Shown here: in pieces, positions 31,021-43,232 of the stretch
Layout of the letters: each line of letters begins with the position of its first letter
Numbering within the stretch: position 1 is the first letter of the stretch
NCBI GenBank assembly: GCA_907163375.1
Contig: CAJQUW010011548.1
Location: forward strand, 278,001-342,000
Origin: Prostheceraeus crozeri
Taxonomy: Eukaryota; Platyhelminthes; Polycladida; Euryleptidae
Direction of reading: 5' to 3'
DNA: 64,000 nucleotides
Program-made: the position numbers and the translations under genes
The notes under the pieces: generated by a model
What the model saw: the letters and a program-made list of their open reading frames with translations, nothing else
Told to the model about the DNA's origin: nothing
The model's database searches: none

Positions 31021-31089
31021 TGAGTCAGCATGATGACTCATCGTTGCACATTTTTGACTTGATTTTGCAATGGGACTACTACTCTCAAT

Positions 31090-33100
31090 TTAGTGAATCA
31101 TGAAGTCACCTAAGAAAATTAAATTAATTCACATGCACTTAATTAAAATTTTACGGAGTATTGTGACTCTAGTCATTCATAAACCATTTCCACAGAATGA
31201 TTTTTATAGTCCAGAGAATGAATGCAGCTAGTTAATAATTTGGGCAAGTGTCTCAACTTCCTTTAGCCTATTGGGAAAAGGCTATTTAAAAAATTTGCTA
31301 ACTTAGCAATCTCGAAAATTGATCAAAAAAGCAGATTAAGCTTCAATTCTTTGTATGAAGCCTTAGATTATGATGTTGTTTTGTATTTCCTTGATAATAG
31401 ACTTAATTGCCATTTAATTGAACCTACTATCAGTAAATTTTTATTCTACTAGACATCGTTTGAGTTTCATATTACTTATATATCAGAATCTCAAGTACCA
31501 ATTCACTAGTATGTAAGCAGAAGGAAAATTTGCAAAAACTTGCCTTCTTAAAAATTGATCAAATACCTTTTTAGACCTCAGGAACGTAATGTCCGCAAAA
31601 AAACAGAATCTTTTGACATAAAAAACATCACTGCAATTTTTTAGTCGACTCTATCTACTATTTATTTACTTCTTACTTCAAGACTAAAATAAGTTGATTC
31701 ACAAATACTGAACTCACGTTCAAACAGATGATATTGGGATTTAATGCATTTCTGGTGACATGAGATCAGACGGATTTGATAGGAAGCTAAATCTGACTTT
31801 CTTCTAGCAAAAAATGAAGCAATAGTCATGATCAAGATCCTTCAAAGATTAGCAGCCTGTCTGAGGGGGCAGACAGAATTAAGTGCCCAGTAACAAAGCA
31901 TCGTGTACAGACTACACGGGGTACTCTCGTCAGTGGATTGCGTGATGTAGCTTCCCTGTTTATCGATGTTTTTGCATTCTTCTTCCTGACGACACTTTCA
32001 AAGGATGGTCATTCAGCTAATCACTTGAAGCAAGCAGTCTAGATTTTTCTGTTCAATTTGGAAATCGGAATCGTAGTGGAGAAGAATAAAAGCAAAAAAT
32101 CAAAATCAAAATGCGAAAATGTAGAAAATAGTTTTCGAAATAGAATTCGGACCTCTAAATTGAGGAATTCTGAATTTCGAATTCGAAAACGAATTGTATT
32201 ATTGTTTTCAAAATGATTCTATAATAGAAATCAAGGGAGAATTAATTTCGAAAATCCACTTTAGGGCTTCCTTCGAAATGGAAATTGAATGTGAGTTACC
32301 AGAAATTACAGCAAGAAGCTGAGAATAATATTTGTTTGGGATAAGAAGAGTGGGAAACGTTTTTGTCTGTTGGAATTACAAATACGAATTCAATCTTGAA
32401 GTAGCGTCTGCCTGTGGGTTTTGATAAAATGCAGTCTCATGGATGTTAATCATTGGTGTATACGAGTCTGACATGTTAGCTTTGTCTGACATTCTGTCTC
32501 TGATATTGTCCGATTTACAGTTTATTTATTTATTTACTCATTCATTGTTCCGTTAATTTTACACGCTTTTACAGTGCTTAGCTGTATTGAAGACTTTGTT
32601 TACATCAATGTCGGCCTAGCGGCCTGAAAGCTGTGATTAGACCGAGACTTGACCGAGACCGGTCCACCCCAGCCCTAGCCAGCTTTCAACTCTGAAGCCT
32701 TTTGTTAAATGAACCCAACAACCATTTCAAATTTCGATGATAAACATTAAATTTTATTTTTTTGGCTTGAAAGATCAAGTATATGAGGGTCTTACATACA
32801 TGCGAATGTGCATAAAATAATAGCAATTAACTTCGGTTATATTCCACAACCATTCTCAAGTAAAAAGAAATAGATGTAAAATGTGCAACTTTCAAAAATG
32901 TGTTTCCGACTGTGCTGTATCGTAATTGCTATTTCTTGTCTGATTAATGCTATGAATTCACAGATTTGTTGAAAGTTGTGCATTTTAGATATATTTCTTT
33001 TCATCTGATTATATAAACCAGATTTTTGCAACCATAGCAAACTAAATTTGTGGTCCTCTTCTTACATGATCGAGGCAGTTACACAATGCAGTGCACTGCT
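31090..33100. other. Non-coding stretch
   Basis: No gene, clean transposon ends or structured repeats were seen; composition is AT-rich with scattered TATTTATTTA runs near 32520. Confidence 0.5.
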
Positions 33101-33125
33101 CAGCTGTCAGACTAAAACCTTCAGA

Positions 33126-33250
33126 GAGAGAGAGAGAGATAGAGAGAGTGAGTGAGTGGGAGAGAGAGAGTGAGAGAGAGAGAGTGAGAGAGAGAGAGAG
33201 AGAGAGAGTGAGTCAGTCAGTCAGTCAGTCAGTGGGAGAGAGACAGAGAG
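33126..33250. repeat. (GA)n microsatellite with GTGA/GTCA variants
   Basis: Imperfect GA repeats are interspersed with gtgagtgagtg and a run of gtcagtcagtcagtcagtca. Open frames through it are repeat artefacts. Confidence 0.95.
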
Positions 33251-33442
33251 CATGGACCATTACTCAACTTTGATTGAGGCCTAAGTTAGCCTTCATCCCC
33301 AGGTTTACTCTGCGGCCTTAGCACTTATAATTCCTGACTTGCATGAATGAATGTAGGAGAAGCAAGCAGATCTATTTCACCGCATCTTTTCAATCCAAGT
33401 TAGTAACTGACAGAGCCATCAAAGGATGTCAAAAATGAATTC

Positions 33443-34222
33443 TTACAAATGAGCGAACAATGCAAAGTAGTATGCAATCGTCATGAAATGATCATCCGGA
33501 GGTAACTTCTCCATGAATTCTTGCACAGCATCTTCACCGTCTTTAAGCAAGCTTTTGAAGGACTTTATGACCCTTGTGACATATTCTCTTGGCAATCGTA
33601 GAACTTGTCGGGACTCCTTTCGATGAATTCCATTCAACGGACAATAAAGAGATTGAAAATGTCCAGACAATTTATCTTTGCATTGGGCAATTATGTCATC
33701 ATGCTGTCTAATCCTCATCCAGTCCATGAAGAAAGTGTCCATGTATTTTAAATGATGCTGAAATCCTGGATACCAGAACCCTACTTGTACAAATACACCT
33801 GATGGAGCTAAAGTCTTCCTGACCTCAGAATAAAACTCATCGTCGTCAAAAAGTTGACCAGCAGTGCCAACAACCATTAGATCAACACTGCCAGCAGGGC
33901 ATAATTTTGAGAGATTGTATGCAGATGCAGTCTTATATTCAATATTTGAACGATTATTGTTTTTCTTTGCAGAAATTATCATTTCATCAGCAATATCAAT
34001 TCCAAGTAGACGCTCACAATGAGGAGAAAGAAGAATACTCAATTGTCCTGATCCACATCCAACATCGAGAATAAATGGAATTCTATCTCCTGAATATGGC
34101 CTTCTCTCCCTGTAGTAATTGAGAATCCATTCAATGACAAATGAAGGGTATCCGACATGATATTGAAGATAATCGTCGACAGAATCTTTCACATTCCAAA
34201 TGTCATCACAAGTACCATTCAT
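33443..34222 (-). CDS. Class I SAM-dependent methyltransferase (Methyltransf_11/25 type)
   Basis: From the ATG at 34222 the product is 259 residues, full length for this single-domain family. Motif I LDVGCGSGQLS lies near residue 55, the acidic ribose-binding LGIDIADEMI near 76, the SVDLMVVGTAGQLFD motif near 115 and APSGVFVQVGFW near 142. The C-terminal half (VLRLPREYVTRVIKS...) is the usual substrate-side cap. The architecture resembles the uncharacterised eukaryotic methyltransferases often named after Dictyostelium DDB_G0268948; the substrate is unknown. The frame is uninterrupted with no introns, so it is a genuinely single-exon gene, a retrocopy, or a transferred gene. A TTG five codons upstream is also in frame. 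It is the only convincing host-type gene in the window. Confidence 0.85.
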   Translation of the reverse strand: MNGTCDDIWNVKDSVDDYLQYHVGYPSFVIEWILNYYRERRPYSGDRIPFILDVGCGSGQLSILLSPHCERLLGIDIADEMIISAKKNNNRSNIEYKTASAYNLSKLCPAGSVDLMVVGTAGQLFDDDEFYSEVRKTLAPSGVFVQVGFWYPGFQHHLKYMDTFFMDWMRIRQHDDIIAQCKDKLSGHFQSLYCPLNGIHRKESRQVLRLPREYVTRVIKSFKSLLKDGEDAVQEFMEKLPPDDHFMTIAYYFALFAHL

Positions 34223-34239
34223 ATTCGAGCGCCACAAAT

Positions 34240-37200
34240 TGACCCTAACTCATATAAACCGCGTTGCAAAATGAATCAATTTCGCTCTCATAATCGGTTC
34301 AGGAGTTCTGTATAAAATTGTATAAAATTGCATAAACTGCAAATGATTATTCAATGGCTATGATTATTTACATTTCCTACATGACACACTTCTTGCTGGA
34401 TAAATCGTGATGTCAAATCCAGCGGTGCTTCATTCATGTTAACAACTGCGTTGTCATTAGCAACAAAGTCGACTTAAAGATAACCTTTCGAGTCAATCAA
34501 TCAACCAGACTATCAGATGAATGAACAACAATTCAGATGTAATAGTGAAATAGCTGTTAAGTTCGATTTACAACACTTTTGTAGCACTTATGTTTTATGG
34601 CCTGACTGGGGAAGCTCATCGCAATTACGTATAGACAAAATGAACAACACTTGGAAAAAATTGTTGTCAAAAATATGTACAGAACCACAAGATTTTGATC
34701 CGCAGTATCAGCTTTAGGTGCGAAGAAATAAAGAGTCAAAAAAAGAGTGAGGAGTGGCCAACCCTATTTTACCCGGGGAGGGGGCGCATGAATCCCCTAC
34801 ACATTTTTGATGTTGCTCCAAACCTGCATATAATAGATACGAAGCTAACTACTTGTGACTTAAGTTTCTACATACTGTATTGCTGATATTCAATTCAAAT
34901 TTTATCAAACTTGCTGCAAGGGAAAATATAAAAAAACTAATCTTTATTCAATAACTCTTTTAGAAAATTGAGAATTTTTGTCAATTTACGTACATAGTTA
35001 CGCATCTTAATCAATTCAAATTACTTACAGACCACTGTAAAGTGCATATGAGGTTAGAATTTAGATATTCATTCATCCAAAAACATCCACCATTGCATAT
35101 ATGTGATCGTCATATGAGTAATGCACACAGACACTACTCACAATTGATTTATAAGATATGCTGTCACTTTTATGCTGCAAACACTGCATTCCAAGTAAGA
35201 AATAAGGACAGATTATCCTGCCTCACAATATTTGTGATGCATTTGTTCATGTAGATGTGCGGTTGTTGTATTTTCCTGCTCATCATATGCCTAAGATAGC
35301 GGCAGACTATCCAGAATTTACATAAATTCAAAAATCTCTATTTGTGTCGAATTCAGCATGGCTAAAACTACCCCAATCCACTCAAACATACTCCCAACAT
35401 CGTCTTTAGACATATTCATGCGATAACTGATCAAAGAATTTCAATTTCCAATGGATACTCAAAGAGTCAACTTTTTGAAAATAAGAGGAATTCAAATTTT
35501 AAACTGCCATTTATAGTAGCAAGATCATTGAGTAGGTAAAAGCTGATGCCAACATTGGAAAGACCATGCACTGCTTGTGTACCATCATATTGGAGTGATT
35601 GATTCGTGAATTCATCAAATCAGAGGAGGTCCAAGAGCTCCCCCCACCCGGGTTTTGGCTGGCTGCACAGAAACACCGTTAGGCTATCAAATCTCTAACA
35701 GTAAAATTCACCCATTGAAATTACCTTGTCACTAACAACTCACTATTATGTAGGTCACTCAATCAACCGGATTTCATAATAAAGTATTTTTGGCTGTAGT
35801 CAGCGAGAAAAAAAATTGCGCGAAAAACGTTTTTCATGACATCTGATAAATTGGTTGACCTCCATAATATAAGTGAGCTGGGCTGGCCATTTAACTTGGT
35901 TTGCTCAATTTTGCAAACTATTGCTAAAATTCTGGATCTTCCTCTACAGCATAAACGAAAAATTAGGTTTGTAGTGTAAATACCTACTGAGAAATCTTGA
36001 TTTAAAACCCGATTAAGATTTTTGAGCAACCCTGTATAATTACACTGTCTCTGTACGGTCGCCCCTCTTTGCTGCATGCAGACCTAAACAGCAATCCTAG
36101 AAGATGCGATTTGATTTTTTGAAGGGATGTTGTTGCTGTTTTTTTGGTTTGCAACATTATGACCGACATGGATTGATTAGATAAGCTCATGCTAGAGTAA
36201 GCATCTCTGTCACAGTTGATGTAGGAAGTTATCAATGTTCCTTGAGTAGTTTGGTGGTGATTCTTTGTGAACCTACTCTTTTTAGTTCGAAATGCGAATT
36301 TTGGCTACAACTGTCTGTTCATCATCCACAGTGGATCAGTTCTATGACAGTTAAATAACCTACGAAAGATTCCATGCTCACAGTAATCTCCCCATTATGT
36401 AGATGATATCTCATGCTACTAACACAGCACTTTTGTGGACTCCAAATTATATCAATGATTCTTTAAATTTAGATTTCTGTTAACGATGAGGTTTTTGCCT
36501 GGAAATTTATATTTGAAATCATGCAAATTTCATATTTATATTATCTCCTGCTCCTACATAGAAACTACGGTCTCATAATAGAATGCATAAACAAAAGGGA
36601 AGCAAGAAAATGTCTCGGGTGAGAGGATCCCAAAGGTCCTTTCACTAAGCTTTGAGTAACCGCTCGAGAGCGGTTAACAAACATGACATGAAGCCCATTT
36701 TCGCGCTAGATTATGCAGTGCAATAAATAATGCATAAAGTAGGCCGACGTGATTTCATGGTTTTCTGCTGCTTACTAGGTCTACTACAGGAGTCGGAGTC
36801 CCGCCAAACCCCAGAGTCGGATTCCGCAACCTTGTAAGAAAGTTTACACGCCAATTTATTGTAGGGAGAACTTCATATAATTATTTAACAGCATTTTGGG
36901 AATTAAGAAGAGAGCGGGCTTCCGATTACCTTTACAGTCCGTTGTAGATAAGGCTAAGTTGTGAGTGCATGCTATCTTTAAGACAACAATTGATCAAGAC
37001 CCCTCAACGGTCAATCCAGGAATCTTTGTCTAAATAGTCCAATTTGCTTCTTGTAAATGTCAAAATTGGAGGAAGCATTACAAGTAGACACCGACATTTT
37101 AGGTGGATACTTTCATCTATTCGTACGTCTGCTTAAAGATTCCCAGTGTTTTAACGATTAAGAAACACAATTTGTACATTCGGTAGATTGTCTCATTAAA

Positions 37201-38640
37201 AATAAGCATCGTCTGGATTCATTCAACTTTCTTCTGTGGCACAAAAATAACTGCAGCTATGATAATATCAGACTGATTCGTTTCATACATGCTCATATAC
37301 AAAAAACGATTGTCACTTTAAGCATTGCTTCCGGTTCCGGTTCGCGTACTCCGGTTTTAGAACCGATGGTAGATGCCGACATCTCTTATACATCTAACGA
37401 TCGGCAACAAAAATGAAAGGTCGCTAAATTTCCTTATGTTTCAATTCGCTTGCTTGTCGTGCTTCTCTAATTGATTATTCATAGTCCCTTGAAAACTAGC
37501 CTCGTAAGACTATTTACAGATACTCTTCGGTTTCATATAATGTGTAGATATGATAATGACAAAGTAAACTGTATGCATGTATATAATAAAAATGGCTTTC
37601 AAACGATGTGCCATCTTGTCGTTGACAAGGCAGCTGCTGGATTATTCACGTTTCTCTCGACAGACACATAAAAAATAGTCTGAGAGAAACGGAATCTCCT
37701 TAAAGTCACCCACAAATGCAGTACATACATGTGGTCGTACTGATCGAGGTTACGATGCAATACCGGTTGGTTTCGGTGCGTCATAGCATTCCATCTCATA
37801 GAGGCAGTGGGAAGACTGAAAGGGAAGAATCTTACATCTCCAGAGTTTTAGCCGGCGTGGGCGTCGCCGTTCCCTGTGCGATCATGTGCGAGTGTATTTT
37901 AGAGTTTAAAAATTGAGCGGGCATATACGTTGGTCACACTGTTAAAAAATAACATCAGGTGGACTTCGATATCTCCACATGGGCGAACGAATGATGAAGT
38001 CAATCCCAAAGAGTGAAGAACCGGTAAGTATTTGAAGAGATTTTATTGCCTTTCAAAATAGTCACTTTATTTTTAAATAATTTATTTTCCTTCTCATTCG
38101 ATTTTGAAAAAATACTAGTGAAAGAAAGGTCTAGAAGTTGAGATCAGGCGATCAATCTGATCAAGAATTGAAATGATGAAATGTAAAAAATATCTGTAGT
38201 ATTCAGCTTACTTCTTTTTTAAATACTCTAGACCACCAATATATATTCTCAAGTAATGTAGCTGAAAAAATAAATGCACTATTCTCTACGAGGATGGGTC
38301 GATCAGACCTCTTAAAATTTGAGATATTTCCTGCATTTGGCTATCAGCAAGACGTGGGAAGGAACGCGACACCTGTTGTTGTTTTTAGCCAGGCGATAAT
38401 CCTCACTCCCATCTGTTCTTATTATTAACCTATCCCTGTATATCTTTCTACAAGGACATTTCGCGACTCTGAGATTTGACCTTCATTGTCGCCTCTGTCC
38501 TTCGGAGATGATGTTTCCTCTCAAGAACCGATCGCGCGCTCGCATCAGCTCGTATCATCGATCTAAGTCAGTCTAGTAGAATTAGACGCATCTGCAGAAC
38601 CTCTGCTGCGCTGTGAGGTAGGGAGAGGACATTAGTGTAA
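34240..38640. other. Mostly non-coding stretch
   Basis: No recognisable genes. Noted items are an 18-bp perfect palindrome aaccgctcgagagcggtt at 36658-36675, agtcggag repeats near 36785, and a donor-like cggtaagt at 38020 after a short open phase (MMKSIPKSEEP). The 37740-37900 segment is more CpG-rich than its surroundings and could be a promoter or 5' exon region. Confidence 0.4.
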
Positions 38641-38657
38641 ACGCTGACACCTATCTC

Positions 38658-38785
38658 ATGAGTGTTGTGGATAACCGAATTTCGCGAAGATGGATCTTTG
38701 GAGAAGTGTTGTCATGGGCATTTCATTTGTTCGGCTTTGTAGTCGATTACGTAGGAAGCAACATACTGAGGTGGCAGAATATGTG
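38658..38785 (+). CDS. Candidate first coding exon of a host gene
   Basis: An ATG at 38658 opens a 42-codon frame that ends at a consensus donor (atgtg|gtaagtc, GT at 38786). The peptide has a basic start and then a hydrophobic segment (LSWAFHLFGFVVDYVG), as in a signal anchor or first membrane helix. The preceding ~170 bp are richer in CpG (gatcgcgcgctcgcatcag), in keeping with a promoter/5' leader. Another frame is also open across the exon, and no downstream exon was identified before the hAT element at 39501, so the next exon could lie beyond it. No family is recognised. Confidence 0.35.
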
Positions 38786-39500
38786 GTAAGTCAATATTTA
38801 GAATGATCTCAGAAATTTAAAAATCCATACATTTAGCGATCGAGATGTTCTGTAAGGAAAGAACCGACCTACTTTTTAGACTGCCTAGATACAGGAATTA
38901 TAATGACTGAATCATTCACAACATGTTTGAGCTTTTTCCATAAGAGCATCACCACAGGGCTTCCAACGAGCATCTATTCTGTTTGTCGGTCACAACTCAC
39001 AATGTTGCTGATTACATTGAACTCATTAAAATAGTCATTGAGCTTTTAAAAAGTTCTTACTTTCTAATTTCACTGAATATGACGACTGCCAAAAAGTTTT
39101 CGCATACTGCTGGGTTGAGTAAGCCCATTTATTCTTGAGAGGTCAGCGACCCTTCGAGAATATGTGCACAATTTGATAAGATTTGAGGACTCAACAGGTG
39201 TTGAGTGACTTCTTTTGCAGAGTCCAGAGTTATATTAGATGAATAGAATTTAGTTAATTTCTCTGCAGAAAGAGACCCATCACCTGAATAGATCATGCAA
39301 CTTCATGTGAAACAAGCTAGCGTGTTTCGATTTCTTACCACAATATGAAAAGTTTACTTTTCATTTGGAACCCTGTAATTCCTACGTATTGTTGTATATT
39401 TTGTATATTATGTTGTAATTTTTATCTTCTCTGTCAAACGTGGACCCATCCACACACCTATACGCGTGACCGCTATTGTATTTCTACAATCAGTTATTAC

Positions 39501-41083
39501 TAAGGCCCGGAATTTTATGTAATTACATAAAATTTTATGTTATTACATATAACGTCATTTTTCTTGAAAAAAACATATTTTGACATTATAGCATAAATTT
39601 TACATATTTCATTAGTCTTGCATTCTTGTTTATGTATTTACAACGTCTATCCTGTAAAGTTTCGAAAGTCTCGCAAGGTACAGGCGCTAGGAGTTTCTTT
39701 TCACCTCTACCGTGGCTGAATCACCTTTCATATTCCGCCGTTCGTCAGTTACTAAGTACCACTCTAAGCTCAGTACAGTGGGTTTGGCTGCGAGTTGAAA
39801 TGACACAATACAATAGGTTTAGAGACTAAGGCTATTTATGTCTATGGCGTCACGATCACTTCTACTGTCATTCGTTGTAACCGGAATGAGTACTTTACAA
39901 GGCGACAAATAAACGACGAAGCTACTAGTTATTTTCCTAGCTACTAGCTAATTTCCGCGTTCAAAAATGTTTTTGTGAAGGCTCCAGCTCGTACTTCCTT
40001 GTGGGAAGAAATTCTCCCATCTGTTCCTCCACCATCGAAGCCTGTATTGACCCGCTGGGGAACTTGGCTCGAGGCAGCATTATACTTCTCTAATAATTTG
40101 AATTATGGATCGAAAGTACTGGAAAATTTGACCGCAGACTCGAAATCAGTAGAGACCGCAAAGGAACTAGTTCAAGATTTAGAGGTGAGAGCGAGCTTGA
40201 TATTCATTGAGGCGCATTTTGAATTCCTTCCACAAGTCATTAAAAGTCTCGAAAATAAAGGTTTACGATTGAGTAAGTCTATTTCCATAGTACACACCGT
40301 GAAAAGCAATATTTCGAATATTCCAGGTGAGATAGGCGATGCAGTCAGATTAAAGTTGAATTCAATTCTCTCGAAAAATCCGGACTTTGAAGTGATTCAA
40401 AAAATTTCTAATTGTATCGGTGGAATACTACCTGCTTGTGTGGATGACTTTCCAGAAAATTTCCAGCCAAGCGATTTTGCGCTGTTCAAATTTTCTAGTA
40501 TTGTTAGTGTTGACGTCGAGAGATCATTTTCTGTGTACAAGAACATTTTAAGTGACAAGCGGCAGAGTCTTTCTATTGACAATGTTAGAAAAATGATAAT
40601 ATCGCAGTGATTTTATAATCGACCACACACACAAGAATCGCTGTAGATCTTTCTACCACAAAAACTATGAAACGTGTTCATGTACAATTGATTTCAAATG
40701 TACATGTATGTGTTTTCTCAGATAGAGAATTGTAATTATCAGTATGTATCGATTTTACAATATATATGTAATACACCACATTTATGGGTTTTTATCATTG
40801 ATATGCTGGAATTTATCGACTATAATGTCTTATATATTTAATACCGCTACTCTGAAAATATCTATAATGATGTTGTTGAATCATTTTATTCAATCGCATA
40901 ATCCAATATACACGTAATAAGGCTTCTACACAACAAAAACTACTTTTAATGCATTGAAAAACGAATGTAAACTAGAAAAGAAAATCATATATTTCGATGT
41001 TTGTTACTACATATTATAAGAATTATAATTACATAAAAAGTAAATATTTTAGACATTTTATCTACATAAAATTCCGGGCCTTA
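39501..41083 (+). mobile_element. hAT DNA transposon, internally deleted, with perfect 8-bp target duplication
   Basis: The termini are TAAGGCCCGGAATTTTATGT and its inverted copy ending ATTCCGGGCCTTA. They are flanked exactly by GTTATTAC at 39493-39500 and 41084-41091, the 8-bp duplication expected for hAT. The 1583-bp interior keeps only the C-terminal part of a transposase. Identical duplications suggest recent insertion. Confidence 0.92.
39975..40610 (+). pseudogene. hAT transposase, C-terminal part only
   Basis: An open frame of ~211 codons begins in KAPARTSLWEEILP and RWGTWLEAALYF, typical of the post-catalytic region of one hAT lineage. It ends in the hAT C-terminal dimerisation signature DVERSFSVYKNILSDKR. 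The BED finger, the first catalytic Asp region and a start codon are absent: the frame is open upstream without an ATG. The piece is uninterrupted, so the loss was by internal deletion rather than slow decay. It cannot encode active transposase but could in principle dimerise with one. Confidence 0.85.
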
Positions 41084-41094
41084 GTTATTACATT

Positions 41095-42870
41095 AAGCAA
41101 TAAAGCATGAATGCTAAGATTTGGAAGTAGCGCAGTCGTCAAGAGAAATTGATTCAACCCGACCCGACAAAGAATGCCTGAACCTGACCCGACCTTCAGG
41201 TTGCCTGCCAATCCTGTTCAAGCCCAATATTCATCATATCTAGTGAATTTTTCGCATTAACCTACATTTAATAAGCAACTTGCTGGAGAAATGTTAGGGC
41301 ATCTACATTTATCTCATTAACAAAACTCAGTTAATTTTGAATAGCTACTGGGGTTATAGAGTAGTTGCTGAAATGAATCCATTCATCCTGGAACCAAAAT
41401 TTGAATTTATATGCAGTAAAAATGTATTGCTGAATTTAATCATAAAAGTCTCGTTATTGAGTCAAATTTTGTGTCGCTATTATCAATGAGCTATGCTGTA
41501 CTTTTATAAAGTATGAAATTTTTACTCAATCTGTCGAATATGAAACTTCAACTTAGACTAAAAAGCTTCACATAATCGGGTTCGAATTCGTGACCTGACT
41601 ACATGTCTCTAATGCTGATCTTCTCGTATCAAGTCACGCAGTGCCAAGTATTTGCTTGCAACGCCATCCATTAATATTTAATGGTTCAATTTATTTTATT
41701 TATTAAATTCAGTAAGTTGATGGAACGATATTTTCTGTCACATTATGATCTTTTGAAAAATGCTAGAATTTCCATGGGATTACCATCACTACAATACCCA
41801 CGGATAAAGCGAAAATTATTCTAACATGAAAGCAGTTTCATTCAAACTATGCATTTCAAAAATAGACCGTTCTATGAAACATATAAAATTTTGGGAATGT
41901 CAAAAGTTTCTGGTGGTAGGTCCAACATAATTTTTTACACGATATATTTCAACCCTATGACCAAGGTTATCTTCAGATTGAAAAAAATAGTTTCAGGCTG
42001 AAGAAAGTCTTGGTTATAACGTTGGATGGTAAGATTGTAATCAAAAGAGCACTAAGAAAAATATCGGCAGAAATAAGGAGACACAAATAGCCTATCTGTT
42101 GCGTCTGCTTCGGCAAAATAATATCATTAAATAATACTATGAATATTATCTGTTACGTCAACTTCGGTAATTTCATGAAAAAGTACATCGATTTTGATGT
42201 AGCCTATAAGTCTTTCACCATTTTTCTTCCTAAATATTCTGACAATGCGTTAACCGTCACGAGCAAAGCGTGGTCAGATGCAATACATGTACACCACAGT
42301 CTAACCTTAGGATAAACGATAAGGATCCAATGCGAACAAGCTGCTGCACGGGAGCAGTGGTCAGTTTACACTTGTCGGCACTCCTGCGAATGTGGCGACT
42401 TGTAATCGCGTGGCTATCTTCATAATCAGCAGTGCAAGTGGGGGGCAATCATCAAATCTGGGATAGAGGTGTCAAGATGACTTTTCAGAATAAAACTGCA
42501 AATGCGAGACAAATCTGAGATAAGGCGTCCGTGATAAATTTGAAAATTAGTACAATTTGTCACCCTTGCAAACAAAAAATAAATAAGTGTCTGAATACAA
42601 TTTCAAACAAGTCACATTTTGACCGAAATTCTTCCATGTTATAAATAAAATCACTGAGGATTTACGCAGAGGTTCATTAAAACCAGGCAATGTGCAAAAC
42701 ATCCTAAGTTATGCGAAAATACGATTTCATAACTTGAATAGACCGTTGTTCGACAATAGTCAGGCATGATTATATACCAAAGCATTCGTGATGAATACTG
42801 GAGGTTTTCAATAAGTGCACGATATTGTGAAAATGCATGTGTAGTAAGACACAAAACTGCTTTGCACTGT
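41095..42870. other. Non-coding stretch
   Basis: AT-rich; nothing recognised. Short reading frames show no motif. Confidence 0.5.
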
Positions 42871-42877
42871 ACAGAGA

Positions 42878-42965
42878 TGAGGAGTCGGAGTCTCGGAGTC
42901 TTATCATTTTTGCTGGAGTCTGAGTCGGAGTCCTATCAAATGATAGGACTCCGGACTCCGGCCTA
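42878..42965. repeat. GGAGTC-rich repeat with an 11-bp perfect hairpin
   Basis: Multiple (t)cggagtc units surround ggagtcctatc-aaat-gataggactcc. Related ccggagtcgg and agtcggag strings occur at 43571 and 36785. It may be the end of a decayed hAT-like element that also contains the BED-finger remnant at 43.3 kb. Confidence 0.6.
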
Positions 42966-43232
42966 TAACAAGACCCGAAATATAATGCAAACAAATTATT
43001 TATCTTCGTGCATATAACTGTCACTGTCTTGATGTCAACTGTCTCCGTCAAACAAAAGTACAGAGACACTGCTGCATGTAAAGCTTGTTGTAGCTGAGGG
43101 AATGAAGCGTGAATACGAAAAGAGGATTGTCTTTTCACTCGCTGATTTAGCAGAGAAGACAAACCTTCCTAGTCTCGATCACACCTACGCAGTAAAGGTC
43201 ACATCAGAGACAAAAATGAAGCACTAGTTTGT

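Larger units (their letters stand above)
16891..31083. mobile_element. 14.2-kb element with giant (4.7-4.8 kb) terminal inverted repeats
   Basis: The left arm 16891-21560 and right arm 26302-31083 are inverted copies at roughly 98-99% identity. The outermost shared bases are AGTAGTAGT at left and ACTACTACT at right; the inner limit is ttgctgctaa/ttagcagcaa. The core 21561-26301 carries only short frames and diverged repeats. Similarity drops to background on both outer flanks, and a diverged solo copy of arm sequence exists at 7581-7813, so this is a repeat family rather than a one-off inversion. No transposase, integrase or RT was found inside. Candidates are a non-autonomous giant foldback element or a segmental inverted duplication. 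No target-site duplication could be defined. Confidence 0.75.
26302..31083 (-). repeat. Right giant inverted-repeat arm
   Basis: This is the reverse complement of 16891-21560. It is about 110 bp longer, almost all explained by one extra copy of the tandem unit near 28620-28850. Elsewhere differences are scattered single substitutions and short homopolymer changes. Confidence 0.9.

Noticed and set aside
37716..37916. 66-codon frame with a hydrophobic end in CpG-richer DNA
   Set aside because: A possible 5' exon, but no donor in the right phase and no recognisable protein; noted only in the surrounding region entry.
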